Position numbers and translations under genes: made by a program. A DNA stretch of 64,000 nt from contig MBPM02000085.1 of assembly GCA_001695595.3 (NCBI GenBank), positions 62,001-126,000 on the forward strand, read 5' to 3'. Position 1 is the stretch's first letter. Each line of letters starts with the position of its first letter. Below, one piece after another: positions 46,401 to 59,000 of this stretch. This DNA comes from Plasmopara viticola. Lineage: Eukaryota > Oomycota > Peronosporomycetes > Peronosporales > Peronosporaceae. Below the pieces are notes generated by a model. The model was given only the letters and a program-made list of their open reading frames with translations. It did no database searches and was not told the origin of the DNA.

Positions 46401-46963
46401 GACTTCGAGGCTATTCCGATGCAGATTGGGCAGGCGATTTGGAAACCCGAAGAAGCACAAGCGGTTATGCGTTCATGATGAATGGAGGTTGCATCAGCTG
46501 GAGAAGCAAGAAACAACGGACAGTGGCACTTTCTTCTACAGAAGCAGAGTACATGGCTTTGACAGAAGCAGCTCAAGAGGCAACTTGGTTAAAAACCTTT
46601 CTGTGCGAACTTGGTGAACTATCAAGAGGTCAAGCGATCAAGATCTACGAGAACAATCAAGGTTCCATCGCTTTGGCTAAGAATCCAGAGTTTCACAAGC
46701 GCACCAAGCATATCGACATTCGGTACCACTTCGTGCGGGAGAAAGTAGAAGACGGTCAAGTCATGCTGCAGTATTGTTCGACGCACGACATGCTCGCTGA
46801 CATCATGACCGAGCCAATAACTGCGGCCCAATTTCAATATCTTCGGAACAAATTGGGCATCAAGTCTCCAAGCGCTGACGAGTCGAGTGGGAGTGTTGGA
46901 GATACGACTCTTGTCGAAGATGTTGGCAGACAGACGCCTCGATTAGCGACTACATATCGGTAA
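43361..46963 (+). pseudogene. pol: Gag C-terminus and complete Pol, array unit 3 (1,200 codons open)
   Basis: The best-preserved pol of the window. CCHC knuckle 43520-43561 (CHYCGEHGHWIAKC); protease Asp-Ser-Gly 43706-43714; pre-integrase LWHLRLGHIGHGG; integrase HSDVCGPMQT; RT with YVDD at 45899-45910; RNase H DADWAGD at 46418-46438 and STEAEYMAL. The stop is 70 bases into the LTR (tail TPRLATTYR). Two catalytic residues are lost: the second integrase Asp is His (44507-44509, CCHNGGEY; the Glu at D,D-35-E spacing is kept) and the third RNase H Asp is Asn (46652-46654, YENNQGS; EDN in B, F, G, L, N). Only this unit has the 6-G run near 46150 that keeps RT and RNase H in frame. The open frame has no real start codon. 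Confidence 0.93.
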
Positions 46964-47201
46964 GTACCGGTATCTGCAATAAGTTGTTGTCTGACTGAGG
47001 GAGCGGGTTCAAGATGGGCAAAAGATCGGTTTCGGGATGTGATTGCGCCCAGATGGGAAGATGATTGCGCCCGGATGGTGAGTTGTTCTGATTGGCTTAG
47101 ATAAATCATTGGCTTAGAGGTAGCATGTAGTTGCGAACTAAGGACCTTTTAAAAATATTCACTTTGCATTTTACCAACTAGTGCACACTCGAGCTTCTTC
47201 A
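46894..47201 (+). repeat. LTR between array units 3 and 4 (308 bp)
   Basis: Same inner-LTR type, and no difference seen from 42477-42784. It contains the last 23 codons of unit 3 pol plus its stop (46961-46963). Confidence 0.95.
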
Positions 47202-47205
47202 GGTT

Positions 47206-50200
47206 ATGAGCCCAAGCTCCGTCTTCCCTGACTCCGACACCGACTTCGCCCTTGCCATGGACGCCTCCACCACCAACCGCATCAACAAGTTCGATGGAAC
47301 GAACTTCCACACTTGGAAGTTTAAAATGCAGATGGTGCTGGAGGAGCGTGACTTGTGGGAAGTGGTGAGCGGGGAGATCAAGCTGGAACACCTGACTACT
47401 GCGCTGGACCAGAACACGTTCAAGCGCAAGTCGAGGAAGGCGCTCGCGATCATCTGTCTTGCGATGGAGGACTCGCAGCTGCCGTTAGTTCGTTCGGCGA
47501 GTGGGGCACACGATGCATGGTCGCGGCTTGAGGGGCATTTCGAGAAGAAGAGCCTTGCGAATAAGCTCTTTCTTCGTCGTCGCTTCTTCACGGCCAAGAT
47601 GGATGAGGGGGAAGATGTGCTCGCGCACATTAACAAGATGAAGACGCTGGCGGAGCAGCTCGACGCTGTGGGTGCTCCGATAAGCGAGGACGACCTTGTG
47701 ATCACGCTATTGGCAAGTCTCAGCGAGTCGTACGCGTTTCTTATCACGGCACTCGAGTCAAGAGCCGACTCATTATCGTGGAACTCGTCACGTCTCGGCT
47801 GCTACACGAAGACTTAAAGCGCAAAGAGCAAGGTGGCGGCGTCGATGGAGCCGCGCACGGCCAAGGTCAAGCATTTGCAATGGCGGACAATGGACGACGC
47901 AAGGGACGACAAGCGTCAGTGAAGGCAAGCAGTACTTGCCACTACTGTGGAGAGCATGGGCATTGGATTGCCAAGTGCCCAGCTCGAATTCGTGACAATG
48001 CGGAACGACAGCGACCGCAGCGTGCTAGTGTCGCGCAAAGTAACGATGACGACTCTGGCGACTATCTTTTCTCGGTTGGTGAAGCTGCCTATCCCACCAA
48101 GTCGAGCTGTGTGTGGCTAGTTGACTCGGGGGCCACTCAACACATGACATACTCGAAAGAGTACATGAAAAACTACAAGAGAATTGACCCAGTGGATGTG
48201 CATCTCGCGGATGATGGCGTGGTTCAAGCTGTGGGGACGGGTGACATCGTTATGTCGATGTTTACGCCTCGCGGAATGAAGAAGGGTGTTCTCACTTCGG
48301 TTTGGCACATTCCAAAGCTTTCACGCAATTTGTTCTCCGTTGGACGCTTTACAAAGGATGTTGGCCCAGTCACGTTTGAGCACGACGGCTGCTTTGCTGA
48401 AGCAAAAGGTCTTCGCTGGAAGTTGGGCGCTCGTGAGGGAAAGGGGCTGTTCAAGCTCTGCATGAAGCCAATTATTGAAGACGAGGCCAATTTGACTAGC
48501 TCGTTGGGATGCCATGGGGACACCACGTCGTACCTCTGGCACCTTCGACTAGGTCACATTGGTCACGGTGGTCTTTCGACTATTGTTGCAAAAGGCTGTG
48601 GAGCAGGTATTGACCTGAAGTCTGTTAACAAGTGGGAGCTGTGCAAAGGATGCGCTCTTGGCAAACAGACGCGGGTAAGCTTCATGAAGTCTTCACCCAA
48701 TCGGGCAAAGAAACTTCTTGAAGTCATTCACAGCGATGTGTGTGGACCCATGCAAACGGCGACATTCAGTGGCAAGCGCTATTTTGCTACTTTTATCGAT
48801 GAGAAGTCGCATTACTGTGCTGTATACTTGCTACGAAACAAGTCCGAGGTTGCCGACAAGTTTGCTGCTTTCGTTGCGATGGCCGAAAACCAGACGAACA
48901 TGCGCGTTAAATCACTCTGTTGTCATAATGGTGGCGAGTACACTTCTCGAACAATGGCTAAGTTTTGTGCAGAGCGTGGCATCATACAGAAGTTTACGCC
49001 ACCATACACGCCACAACTGAATGGAGTCGCAGAACGCATGAATCGTACACTTGTTGAATGTGGACGATGTATGCTGGAGCACGCTGGTCTGCCAAAAACT
49101 TATTGGGGTGAAGCTGTTTTAACTGCTGCGTTTCTTCGCAACCGATGTCCGACACGAGCTGTTGAACATAATACGTCGCCGTTTCAGCTGTGGACTGGCA
49201 AGAAGCCTTTGTTGGCAAATTTGAAGGTATTCGGCTGCCATGCTTACGTCTCGGTTCCCAAAGAGAAACGATCCAAGTTTGATGCACGTTCGACTCGATG
49301 CCGTTTCCTTGGCTATTCGGATCATGAAAAGGCGTACAGGTTTGAAGAAATCGGTAGCGGTCGCGTTCTATTGAGTCGGGACGCAAATTACATGGAAGAT
49401 ACTTTTGACGACGAGAAACCAAGTACCAAGTCGTCAGAAGCTGTATTTGACGAGACCGAAACAGCCAATTTTGACCGCTCAGAAAATGAAAACGCTATGC
49501 AAGATCAGGACATGGAGCCTGAAAAGAAGCAGCACGCAGGCACTCAGCCTATTGTGGACTTGGATTTTGAGCCTGGCAGCAAACGACACCAGCGGAACCA
49601 ATCGCTTGAAAAAGCAGCGAATATTCCAACAGCAAAGAGGTCAACTCGCTATCAATCGCTGGAGGAAATGTCTGCTACGGCCCAAGATTTCGAAGTGGCC
49701 TTTGTTGTGGATTCAGTGGGAGAAATGCCGACAACTTTCAAGTCGGCAATGGAATCCAGCAACGCGGCCGAATGGAAAGAGGCGTGTGATGCCGAAGTGA
49801 GCTCTCTTCGCAAGAACAAGACCTGGGACTTAGTACCTTTGCCGAAAGGTCGCCAGGCTATTGGCTGTAGATGGGTCTTCCGGATCAAAGAAAATCAAGC
49901 CGGAAAGATCGAGCGGTTCAAAGCACGACTCGTGGCCAAAGGCTTTTCTCAGAAGTATGGAGTCGACTACGAAGAGACTTTCGCTCCAGTGGCCAAGTTT
50001 ACTTCGATCAGGATTCTACTAAGTCTGTCGGCCAAGCACAATTTAATGCTGCATCAGATGGACGTCAAGACAGCCTTTCTCAATGGCACTTTGGACGAGG
50101 ACATTTACATGGCGCAACCGGATGGATATGTCAACGACGTATACCCAAACTACGTCTGTCAGCTAAAGCGCTCCCTTTATGGTTTGAAGCAGTCGCCACG

Positions 50201-51379
50201 GATGTGGAACCAGACAATTGACGCGTTCATGCTGGAAATAAAGTTTACGAAGTGTGATGCCGACCATTGCATTTACGTCAAGCGCAATGACGAAGAATTG
50301 ATCCTCGTGGCACTTTACGTTGATGACCTGGTGCTTGCGTGCAACAACGACTTGCTGCTGAAGAGGACTAAAAAAGCACTCAGCGAGCGATTCGAAATGA
50401 CGGATCTTGGTCGACTCAAGTTCTTTTTGGGCATGGAGATTCATCAAGAAACTTTGAGTGGTAACGTGTCCATTCGCCAGACAAAATTCGCGAGTGACAT
50501 CTTGAAAAAGTTTGGAATGGAATACAGCAATCCCGTCAGGACACCGCAAGATCCGGGACTCAAGTTGACCAAGGCCATGTGCGAAGGGGGTGTTGTCATG
50601 AAGAGACGATGGCAAAAGTCCCTTATCGAAATGCCGTTGGTTGCCTCATGTACTTGATGGTCGGGACTCGGCCGGACCTAGCAGCCTCAGTGGGAGTTCT
50701 CAGCCAATTTGCCTCGGACCCATGTCCAACTCACTGGCAGGCACTCAAAAGGGTCTTCCGATACATTCAAGGAACAAAGACGCACGGCATTACATTTCAA
50801 GCTCAAAACCAAGAAGGACTTCGAGGCTATTCCGATGCAGATTGGGCAGGCGATTTGGAAACCCGAAGAAGCACAAGCGGTTATGCGTTCATGATGAATG
50901 GAGGTTGCATCAGCTGGAGAAGCAAGAAACAACGGACAGTGGCACTTTCTTCTACAGAAGCAGAGTACATGGCTTTGACAGAAGCAGCTCAAGAGGCAAC
51001 TTGGTTAAAAACCTTTCTGTGCGAACTTGGTGAACTATCAAGAGGTCAAGCGATCAAGATCTACGAGAACAATCAAGGTTCCATCGCTTTGGCTAAGAAT
51101 CCAGAGTTTCACAAGCGCACCAAGCATATCGACATTCGGTACCACTTCGTGCGGGAGAAAGTAGAAGACGGTCAAGTCATGCTGCAGTATTGTTCGACGC
51201 ACGACATGCTCGCTGACATCATGACCGAGCCAATAACTGCGGCCCAATTTCAATATCTTCGGAACAAATTGGGCATCAAGTCTCCAAGCGCTGACGAGTC
51301 GAGTGGGAGTGTTGGAGATACGACTCTTGTCGAAGATGTTGGCAGACAGACGCCTCGATTAGCGACTACATATCGGTAA
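47206..51379 (+). pseudogene. gag-pol: Array unit 4 gag-pol
   Basis: Gag 47206-47817, broken at the shared GG. Gag C-terminus to RT end at 47778-50657, then the 5-G run near 50587 breaks it. RNase H is at 50579-51379. Integrase His in CCHNGGEY lies near 48925, and RNase H reads YENNQGS. I see no difference from unit 2 apart from position. Confidence 0.93.
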
Positions 51380-51617
51380 GTACCGGTATCTGCAATAAGT
51401 TGTTGTCTGACTGAGGGAGCGGGTTCAAGATGGGCAAAAGATCGGTTTCGGGATGTGATTGCGCCCAGATGGGAAGATGATTGCGCCCGGATGGTGAGTT
51501 GTTCTGATTGGCTTAGATAAATCATTGGCTTAGAGGTAGCATGTAGTTGCGAACTAAGGACCTTTTAAAAATATTCACTTTGCATTTTACCAACTAGTGC
51601 ACACTCGAGCTTCTTCA
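51310..51617 (+). repeat. LTR between array units 4 and 5 (308 bp)
   Basis: Inner-LTR type, with boundaries set by the polypurine tract before it and the PBS after it. Confidence 0.95.
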
Positions 51618-51621
51618 GGTT

Positions 51622-54600
51622 ATGAGCCCAAGCTCCGTCTTCCCTGACTCCGACACCGACTTCGCCCTTGCCATGGACGCCTCCACCACCAACCGCATCA
51701 ACAAGTTCGATGGAACGAACTTCCACACTTGGAAGTTTAAAATGCAGATGGTGCTGGAGGAGCGTGACTTGTGGGAAGTGGTGAGCGGGGAGATCAAGCT
51801 GGAACACCTGACTACTGCGCTGGACCAGAACACGTTCAAGCGCAAGTCGAGGAAGGCGCTCGCGATCATCTGTCTTGCGATGGAGGACTCGCAGCTGCCG
51901 TTAGTTCGTTCGGCGAGTGGGGCACACGATGCATGGTCGCGGCTTGAGGGGCATTTCGAGAAGAAGAGCCTTGCGAATAAGCTCTTTCTTCGTCGTCGCT
52001 TCTTCACGGCCAAGATGGATGAGGGGGAAGATGTGCTCGCGCACATTAACAAGATGAAGACGCTGGCGGAGCAGCTCGACGCTGTGGGTGCTCCGATAAG
52101 CGAGGACGACCTTGTGATCACGCTATTGGCAAGTCTCAGCGAGTCGTACGCGTTTCTTATCACGGCACTCGAGTCAAGAGCCGACTCATTATCGTGGAAC
52201 TCGTCACGTCTCGGCTGCTACACGAAGACTTAAAGCGCAAAGAGCAAGGTGGCGGCGTCGATGGAGCCGCGCACGGCCAAGGTCAAGCATTTGCAATGGC
52301 GGACAATGGACGACGCAAGGGACGACAAGCGTCAGTGAAGGCAAGCAGTACTTGCCACTACTGTGGAGAGCATGGGCATTGGATTGCCAAGTGCCCAGCT
52401 CGAATTCGTGACAATGCGGAACGACAGCGACCGCAGCGTGCTAGTGTCGCGCAAAGTAACGATGACGACTCTGGCGACTATCTTTTCTCGGTTGGTGAAG
52501 CTGCCTATCCCACCAAGTCGAGCTGTGTGTGGCTAGTTGACTCGGGGGCCACTCAACACATGACATACTCGAAAGAGTACATGAAAAACTACAAGAGAAT
52601 TGACCCAGTGGATGTGCATCTCGCGGATGATGGCGTGGTTCAAGCTGTGGGGACGGGTGACATCGTTATGTCGATGTTTACGCCTCGCGGAATGAAGAAG
52701 GGTGTTCTCACTTCGGTTTGGCACATTCCAAAGCTTTCACGCAATTTGTTCTCCGTTGGACGCTTTACAAAGGATGTTGGCCCAGTCACGTTTGAGCACG
52801 ACGGCTGCTTTGCTGAAGCAAAAGGTCTTCGCTGGAAGTTGGGCGCTCGTGAGGGAAAGGGGCTGTTCAAGCTCTGCATGAAGCCAATTATTGAAGACGA
52901 GGCCAATTTGACTAGCTCGTTGGGATGCCATGGGGACACCACGTCGTACCTCTGGCACCTTCGACTAGGTCACATTGGTCACGGTGGTCTTTCGACTATT
53001 GTTGCAAAAGGCTGTGGAGCAGGTATTGACCTGAAGTCTGTTAACAAGTGGGAGCTGTGCAAAGGATGCGCTCTTGGCAAACAGACGCGGGTAAGCTTCA
53101 TGAAGTCTTCACCCAATCGGGCAAAGAAACTTCTTGAAGTCATTCACAGCGATGTGTGTGGACCCATGCAAACGGCGACATTCAGTGGCAAGCGCTATTT
53201 TGCTACTTTTATCGATGAGAAGTCGCATTACTGTGCTGTATACTTGCTACGAAACAAGTCCGAGGTTGCCGACAAGTTTGCTGCTTTCGTTGCGATGGCC
53301 GAAAACCAGACGAACATGCGCGTTAAATCACTCTGTTGTCATAATGGTGGCGAGTACACTTCTCGAACAATGGCTAAGTTTTGTGCAGAGCGTGGCATCA
53401 TACAGAAGTTTACGCCACCATACACGCCACAACTGAATGGAGTCGCAGAACGCATGAATCGTACACTTGTTGAATGTGGACGATGTATGCTGGAGCACGC
53501 TGGTCTGCCAAAAACTTATTGGGGTGAAGCTGTTTTAACTGCTGCGTTTCTTCGCAACCGATGTCCGACACGAGCTGTTGAACATAATACGTCGCCGTTT
53601 CAGCTGTGGACTGGCAAGAAGCCTTTGTTGGCAAATTTGAAGGTATTCGGCTGCCATGCTTACGTCTCGGTTCCCAAAGAGAAACGATCCAAGTTTGATG
53701 CACGTTCGACTCGATGCCGTTTCCTTGGCTATTCGGATCATGAAAAGGCGTACAGGTTTGAAGAAATCGGTAGCGGTCGCGTTCTATTGAGTCGGGACGC
53801 AAATTACATGGAAGATACTTTTGACGACGAGAAACCAAGTACCAAGTCGTCAGAAGCTGTATTTGACGAGACCGAAACAGCCAATTTTGACCGCTCAGAA
53901 AATGAAAACGCTATGCAAGATCAGGACATGGAGCCTGAAAAGAAGCAGCACGCAGGCACTCAGCCTATTGTGGACTTGGATTTTGAGCCTGGCAGCAAAC
54001 GACACCAGCGGAACCAATCGCTTGAAAAAGCAGCGAATATTCCAACAGCAAAGAGGTCAACTCGCTATCAATCGCTGGAGGAAATGTCTGCTACGGCCCA
54101 AGATTTCGAAGTGGCCTTTGTTGTGGATTCAGTGGGAGAAATGCCGACAACTTTCAAGTCGGCAATGGAATCCAGCAACGCGGCCGAATGGAAAGAGGCG
54201 TGTGATGCCGAAGTGAGCTCTCTTCGCAAGAACAAGACCTGGGACTTAGTACCTTTGCCGAAAGGTCGCCAGGCTATTGGCTGTAGATGGGTCTTCCGGA
54301 TCAAAGAAAATCAAGCCGGAAAGATCGAGCGGTTCAAAGCACGACTCGTGGCCAAAGGCTTTTCTCAGAAGTATGGAGTCGACTACGAAGAGACTTTCGC
54401 TCCAGTGGCCAAGTTTACTTCGATCAGGATTCTACTAAGTCTGTCGGCCAAGCACAATTTAATGCTGCATCAGATGGACGTCAAGACAGCCTTTCTCAAT
54501 GGCACTTTGGACGAGGACATTTACATGGCGCAACCGGATGGATATGTCAACGACGTATACCCAAACTACGTCTGTCAGCTAAAGCGCTCCCTTTATGGTT

Positions 54601-55795
54601 TGAAGCAGTCGCCACGGATGTGGAACCAGACAATTGACGCGTTCATGCTGGAAATAAAGTTTACGAAGTGTGATGCCGACCATTGCATTTACGTCAAGCG
54701 CAATGACGAAGAATTGATCCTCGTGGCACTTTACGTTGATGACCTGGTGCTTGCGTGCAACAACGACTTGCTGCTGAAGAGGACTAAAAAAGCACTCAGC
54801 GAGCGATTCGAAATGACGGATCTTGGTCGACTCAAGTTCTTTTTGGGCATGGAGATTCATCAAGAAACTTTGAGTGGTAACGTGTCCATTCGCCAGACAA
54901 AATTCGCGAGTGACATCTTGAAAAAGTTTGGAATGGAATACAGCAATCCCGTCAGGACACCGCAAGATCCGGGACTCAAGTTGACCAAGGCCATGTGCGA
55001 AGGGGGTGTTGTCATGAAGAGACGATGGCAAAAGTCCCTTATCGAAATGCCGTTGGTTGCCTCATGTACTTGATGGTCGGGACTCGGCCGGACCTAGCAG
55101 CCTCAGTGGGAGTTCTCAGCCAATTTGCCTCGGACCCATGTCCAACTCACTGGCAGGCACTCAAAAGGGTCTTCCGATACATTCAAGGAACAAAGACGCA
55201 CGGCATTACATTTCAAGCTCAAAACCAAGAAGGACTTCGAGGCTATTCCGATGCAGATTGGGCAGGCGATTTGGAAACCCGAAGAAGCACAAGCGGTTAT
55301 GCGTTCATGATGAATGGAGGTTGCATCAGCTGGAGAAGCAAGAAACAACGGACAGTGGCACTTTCTTCTACAGAAGCAGAGTACATGGCTTTGACAGAAG
55401 CAGCTCAAGAGGCAACTTGGTTAAAAACCTTTCTGTGCGAACTTGGTGAACTATCAAGAGGTCAAGCGATCAAGATCTACGAGAACAATCAAGGTTCCAT
55501 CGCTTTGGCTAAGAATCCAGAGTTTCACAAGCGCACCAAGCATATCGACATTCGGTACCACTTCGTGCGGGAGAAAGTAGAAGACGGTCAAGTCATGCTG
55601 CAGTATTGTTCGACGCACGACATGCTCGCTGACATCATGACCGAGCCAATAACTGCGGCCCAATTTCAATATCTTCGGAACAAATTGGGCATCAAGTCTC
55701 CAAGCGCTGACGAGTCGAGTGGGAGTGTTGGAGATACGACTCTTGTCGAAGATGTTGGCAGACAGACGCCTCGATTAGCGACTACATATCGGTAA
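51622..55795 (+). pseudogene. gag-pol: Array unit 5 gag-pol
   Basis: Gag 51622-52233; Gag C-terminus to RT 52194-55073; 5-G break near 55003; RNase H 54995-55795. It shares the integrase Asp-to-His and RNase H Asp-to-Asn changes with the other units and has no unit-specific lesion that I can see. Confidence 0.93.
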
Positions 55796-56033
55796 GTACC
55801 GGTATCTGCAATAAGTTGTTGTCTGACTGAGGGAGCGGGTTCAAGATGGGCAAAAGATCGGTTTCGGGATGTGATTGCGCCCAGATGGGAAGATGATTGC
55901 GCCCGGATGGTGAGTTGTTCTGATTGGCTTAGATAAATCATTGGCTTAGAGGTAGCATGTAGTTGCGAACTAAGGACCTTTTAAAAATATTCACTTTGCA
56001 TTTTACCAACTAGTGCACACTCGAGCTTCTTCA
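55726..56033 (+). repeat. LTR between array units 5 and 6 (308 bp)
   Basis: Inner-LTR type. It is the last array LTR in the window, because unit 6 is cut before reaching its own 3' LTR. Confidence 0.95.
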
Positions 56034-56037
56034 GGTT

Positions 56038-59000
56038 ATGAGCCCAAGCTCCGTCTTCCCTGACTCCGACACCGACTTCGCCCTTGCCATGGACGCCTCC
56101 ACCACCAACCGCATCAACAAGTTCGATGGAACGAACTTCCACACTTGGAAGTTTAAAATGCAGATGGTGCTGGAGGAGCGTGACTTGTGGGAAGTGGTGA
56201 GCGGGGAGATCAAGCTGGAACACCTGACTACTGCGCTGGACCAGAACACGTTCAAGCGCAAGTCGAGGAAGGCGCTCGCGATCATCTGTCTTGCGATGGA
56301 GGACTCGCAGCTGCCGTTAGTTCGTTCGGCGAGTGGGGCACACGATGCATGGTCGCGGCTTGAGGGGCATTTCGAGAAGAAGAGCCTTGCGAATAAGCTC
56401 TTTCTTCGTCGTCGCTTCTTCACGGCCAAGATGGATGAGGGGGAAGATGTGCTCGCGCACATTAACAAGATGAAGACGCTGGCGGAGCAGCTCGACGCTG
56501 TGGGTGCTCCGATAAGCGAGGACGACCTTGTGATCACGCTATTGGCAAGTCTCAGCGAGTCGTACGCATTTCTTATCACGGCACTCGAGTCAAGAGCCGA
56601 CTCATTATCGTGGAACTCGTCACGTCTCGGCTGCTACACGAAGACTTAAAGCGCAAAGAGCAAGGTGGCGGCGTCGATGGAGCCGCGCACGGCCAAGGTC
56701 AAGCATTTGCAATGGCGGACAATGGACGACGCAAGGGACGACAAGCGTCAGTGAAGGCAAGCAGTACTTGCCACTACTGTGGAGAGCATGGGCATTGGAT
56801 TGCCAAGTGCCCAGCTCGAATTCGTGACAATGCGGAACGACAGCGACCGCAGCGTGCTAGTGTCGCGCAAAGTAACGATGACGACTCTGGCGACTATCTT
56901 TTCTCGGTTGGTGAAGCTGCCTATCCCACCAAGTCGAGCTGTGTGTGGCTAGTTGACTCGGGGGCCACTCAACACATGACATACTCGAAAGAGTACATGA
57001 AAAACTACAAGAGAATTGACCCAGTGGATGTGCATCTCGCGGATGATGGCGTGGTTCAAGCTGTGGGGACGGGTGACATCGTTATGTCGATGTTTACGCC
57101 TCGCGGAATGAAGAAGGGTGTTCTCACTTCGGTTTGGCACATTCCAAAGCTTTCACGCAATTTGTTCTCCGTTGGACGCTTTACAAAGGATGTTGGCCCA
57201 GTCACGTTTGAGCACGACGGCTGCTTTGCTGAAGCAAAAGGTCTTCGCTGGAAGTTGGGCGCTCGTGAGGGAAAGGGGCTGTTCAAGCTCTGCATGAAGC
57301 CAATTATTGAAGACGAGGCCAATTTGACTAGCTCGTTGGGATGCCATGGGGACACCACGTCGTACCTCTGGCACCTTCGACTAGGTCACATTGGTCACGG
57401 TGGTCTTTCGACTATTGTTGCAAAAGGCTGTGGAGCAGGTATTGACCTGAAGTCTGTTAACAAGTGGGAGCTGTGCAAAGGATGCGCTCTTGGCAAACAG
57501 ACGCGGGTAAGCTTCATGAAGTCTTCACCCAATCGGGCAAAGAAACTTCTTGAAGTCATTCACAGCGATGTGTGTGGACCCATGCAAACGGCGACATTCA
57601 GTGGCAAGCGCTATTTTGCTACTTTTATCGATGAGAAGTCGCATTACTGTGCTGTATACTTGCTACGAAACAAGTCCGAGGTTGCCGACAAGTTTGCTGC
57701 TTTCGTTGCGATGGCCGAAAACCAGACGAACATGCGCGTTAAATCACTCTGTTGTCATAATGGTGGCGAGTACACTTCTCGAACAATGGCTAAGTTTTGT
57801 GCAGAGCGTGGCATCATACAGAAGTTTACGCCACCATACACGCCACAACTGAATGGAGTCGCAGAACGCATGAATCGTACACTTGTTGAATGTGGACGAT
57901 GTATGCTGGAGCACGCTGGTCTGCCAAAAACTTATTGGGGTGAAGCTGTTTTAACTGCTGCGTTTCTTCGCAACCGATGTCCGACACGAGCTGTTGAACA
58001 TAATACGTCGCCGTTTCAGCTGTGGACTGGCAAGAAGCCTTTGTTGGCAAATTTGAAGGTATTCGGCTGCCATGCTTACGTCTCGGTTCCCAAAGAGAAA
58101 CGATCCAAGTTTGATGCACGTTCGACTCGATGCCGTTTCCTTGGCTATTCGGATCATGAAAAGGCGTACAGGTTTGAAGAAATCGGTAGCGGTCGCGTTC
58201 TATTGAGTCGGGACGCAAATTACATGGAAGATACTTTTGACGACGAGAAACCAAGTACCAAGTCGTCAGAAGCTGTATTTGACGAGACCGAAACAGCCAA
58301 TTTTGACCGCTCAGAAAATGAAAACGCTATGCAAGATCAGGACATGGAGCCTGAAAAGAAGCAGCACGCAGGCACTCAGCCTATTGTGGACTTGGATTTT
58401 GAGCCTGGCAGCAAACGACACCAGCGGAACCAATCGCTTGAAAAAGCAGCGAATATTCCAACAGCAAAGAGGTCAACTCGCTATCAATCGCTGGAGGAAA
58501 TGTCTGCTACGGCCCAAGATTTCGAAGTGGCCTTTGTTGTGGATTCAGTGGGAGAAATGCCGACAACTTTCAAGTCGGCAATGGAATCCAGCAACGCGGC
58601 CGAATGGAAAGAGGCGTGTGATGCCGAAGTGAGCTCTCTTCGCAAGAACAAGACCTGGGACTTAGTACCTTTGCCGAAAGGTCGCCAGGCTATTGGCTGT
58701 AGATGGGTCTTCCGGATCAAAGAAAATCAAGCCGGAAAGATCGAGCGGTTCAAAGCACGACTCGTGGCCAAAGGCTTTTCTCAGAAGTATGGAGTCGACT
58801 ACGAAGAGACTTTCGCTCCAGTGGCCAAGTTTACTTCGATCAGGATTCTACTAAGTCTGTCGGCCAAGCACAATTTAATGCTGCATCAGATGGACGTCAA
58901 GACAGCCTTTCTCAATGGCACTTTGGACGAGGACATTTACATGGCGCAACCGGATGGATATGTCAACGACGTATATGTTGACAAGAATGCGCCTCGACAA

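Larger units (their letters stand above)
33683..58975 (+). repeat. Tandem array of one F2 Copia element, period 4,416 bp
   Basis: Head-to-tail units of internal region plus a single LTR. LTR starts are at 38061, 42477, 46894, 51310 and 55726, giving spacings of 4416, 4417, 4416 and 4416. There are five complete internal regions and a sixth cut at 58975 by insertion of M. Apart from homopolymer lengths and a handful of substitutions the units look identical. Six Gag ORFs share one frameshift and six integrases share Asp-to-His. The right end of the array may lie beyond the window, behind M and N. Confidence 0.96.

Noticed and set aside
33683..58975. Host satellite or segmental duplication containing genes
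   Set aside because: Each period is exactly one Copia LTR plus its internal region, with no non-element sequence included.
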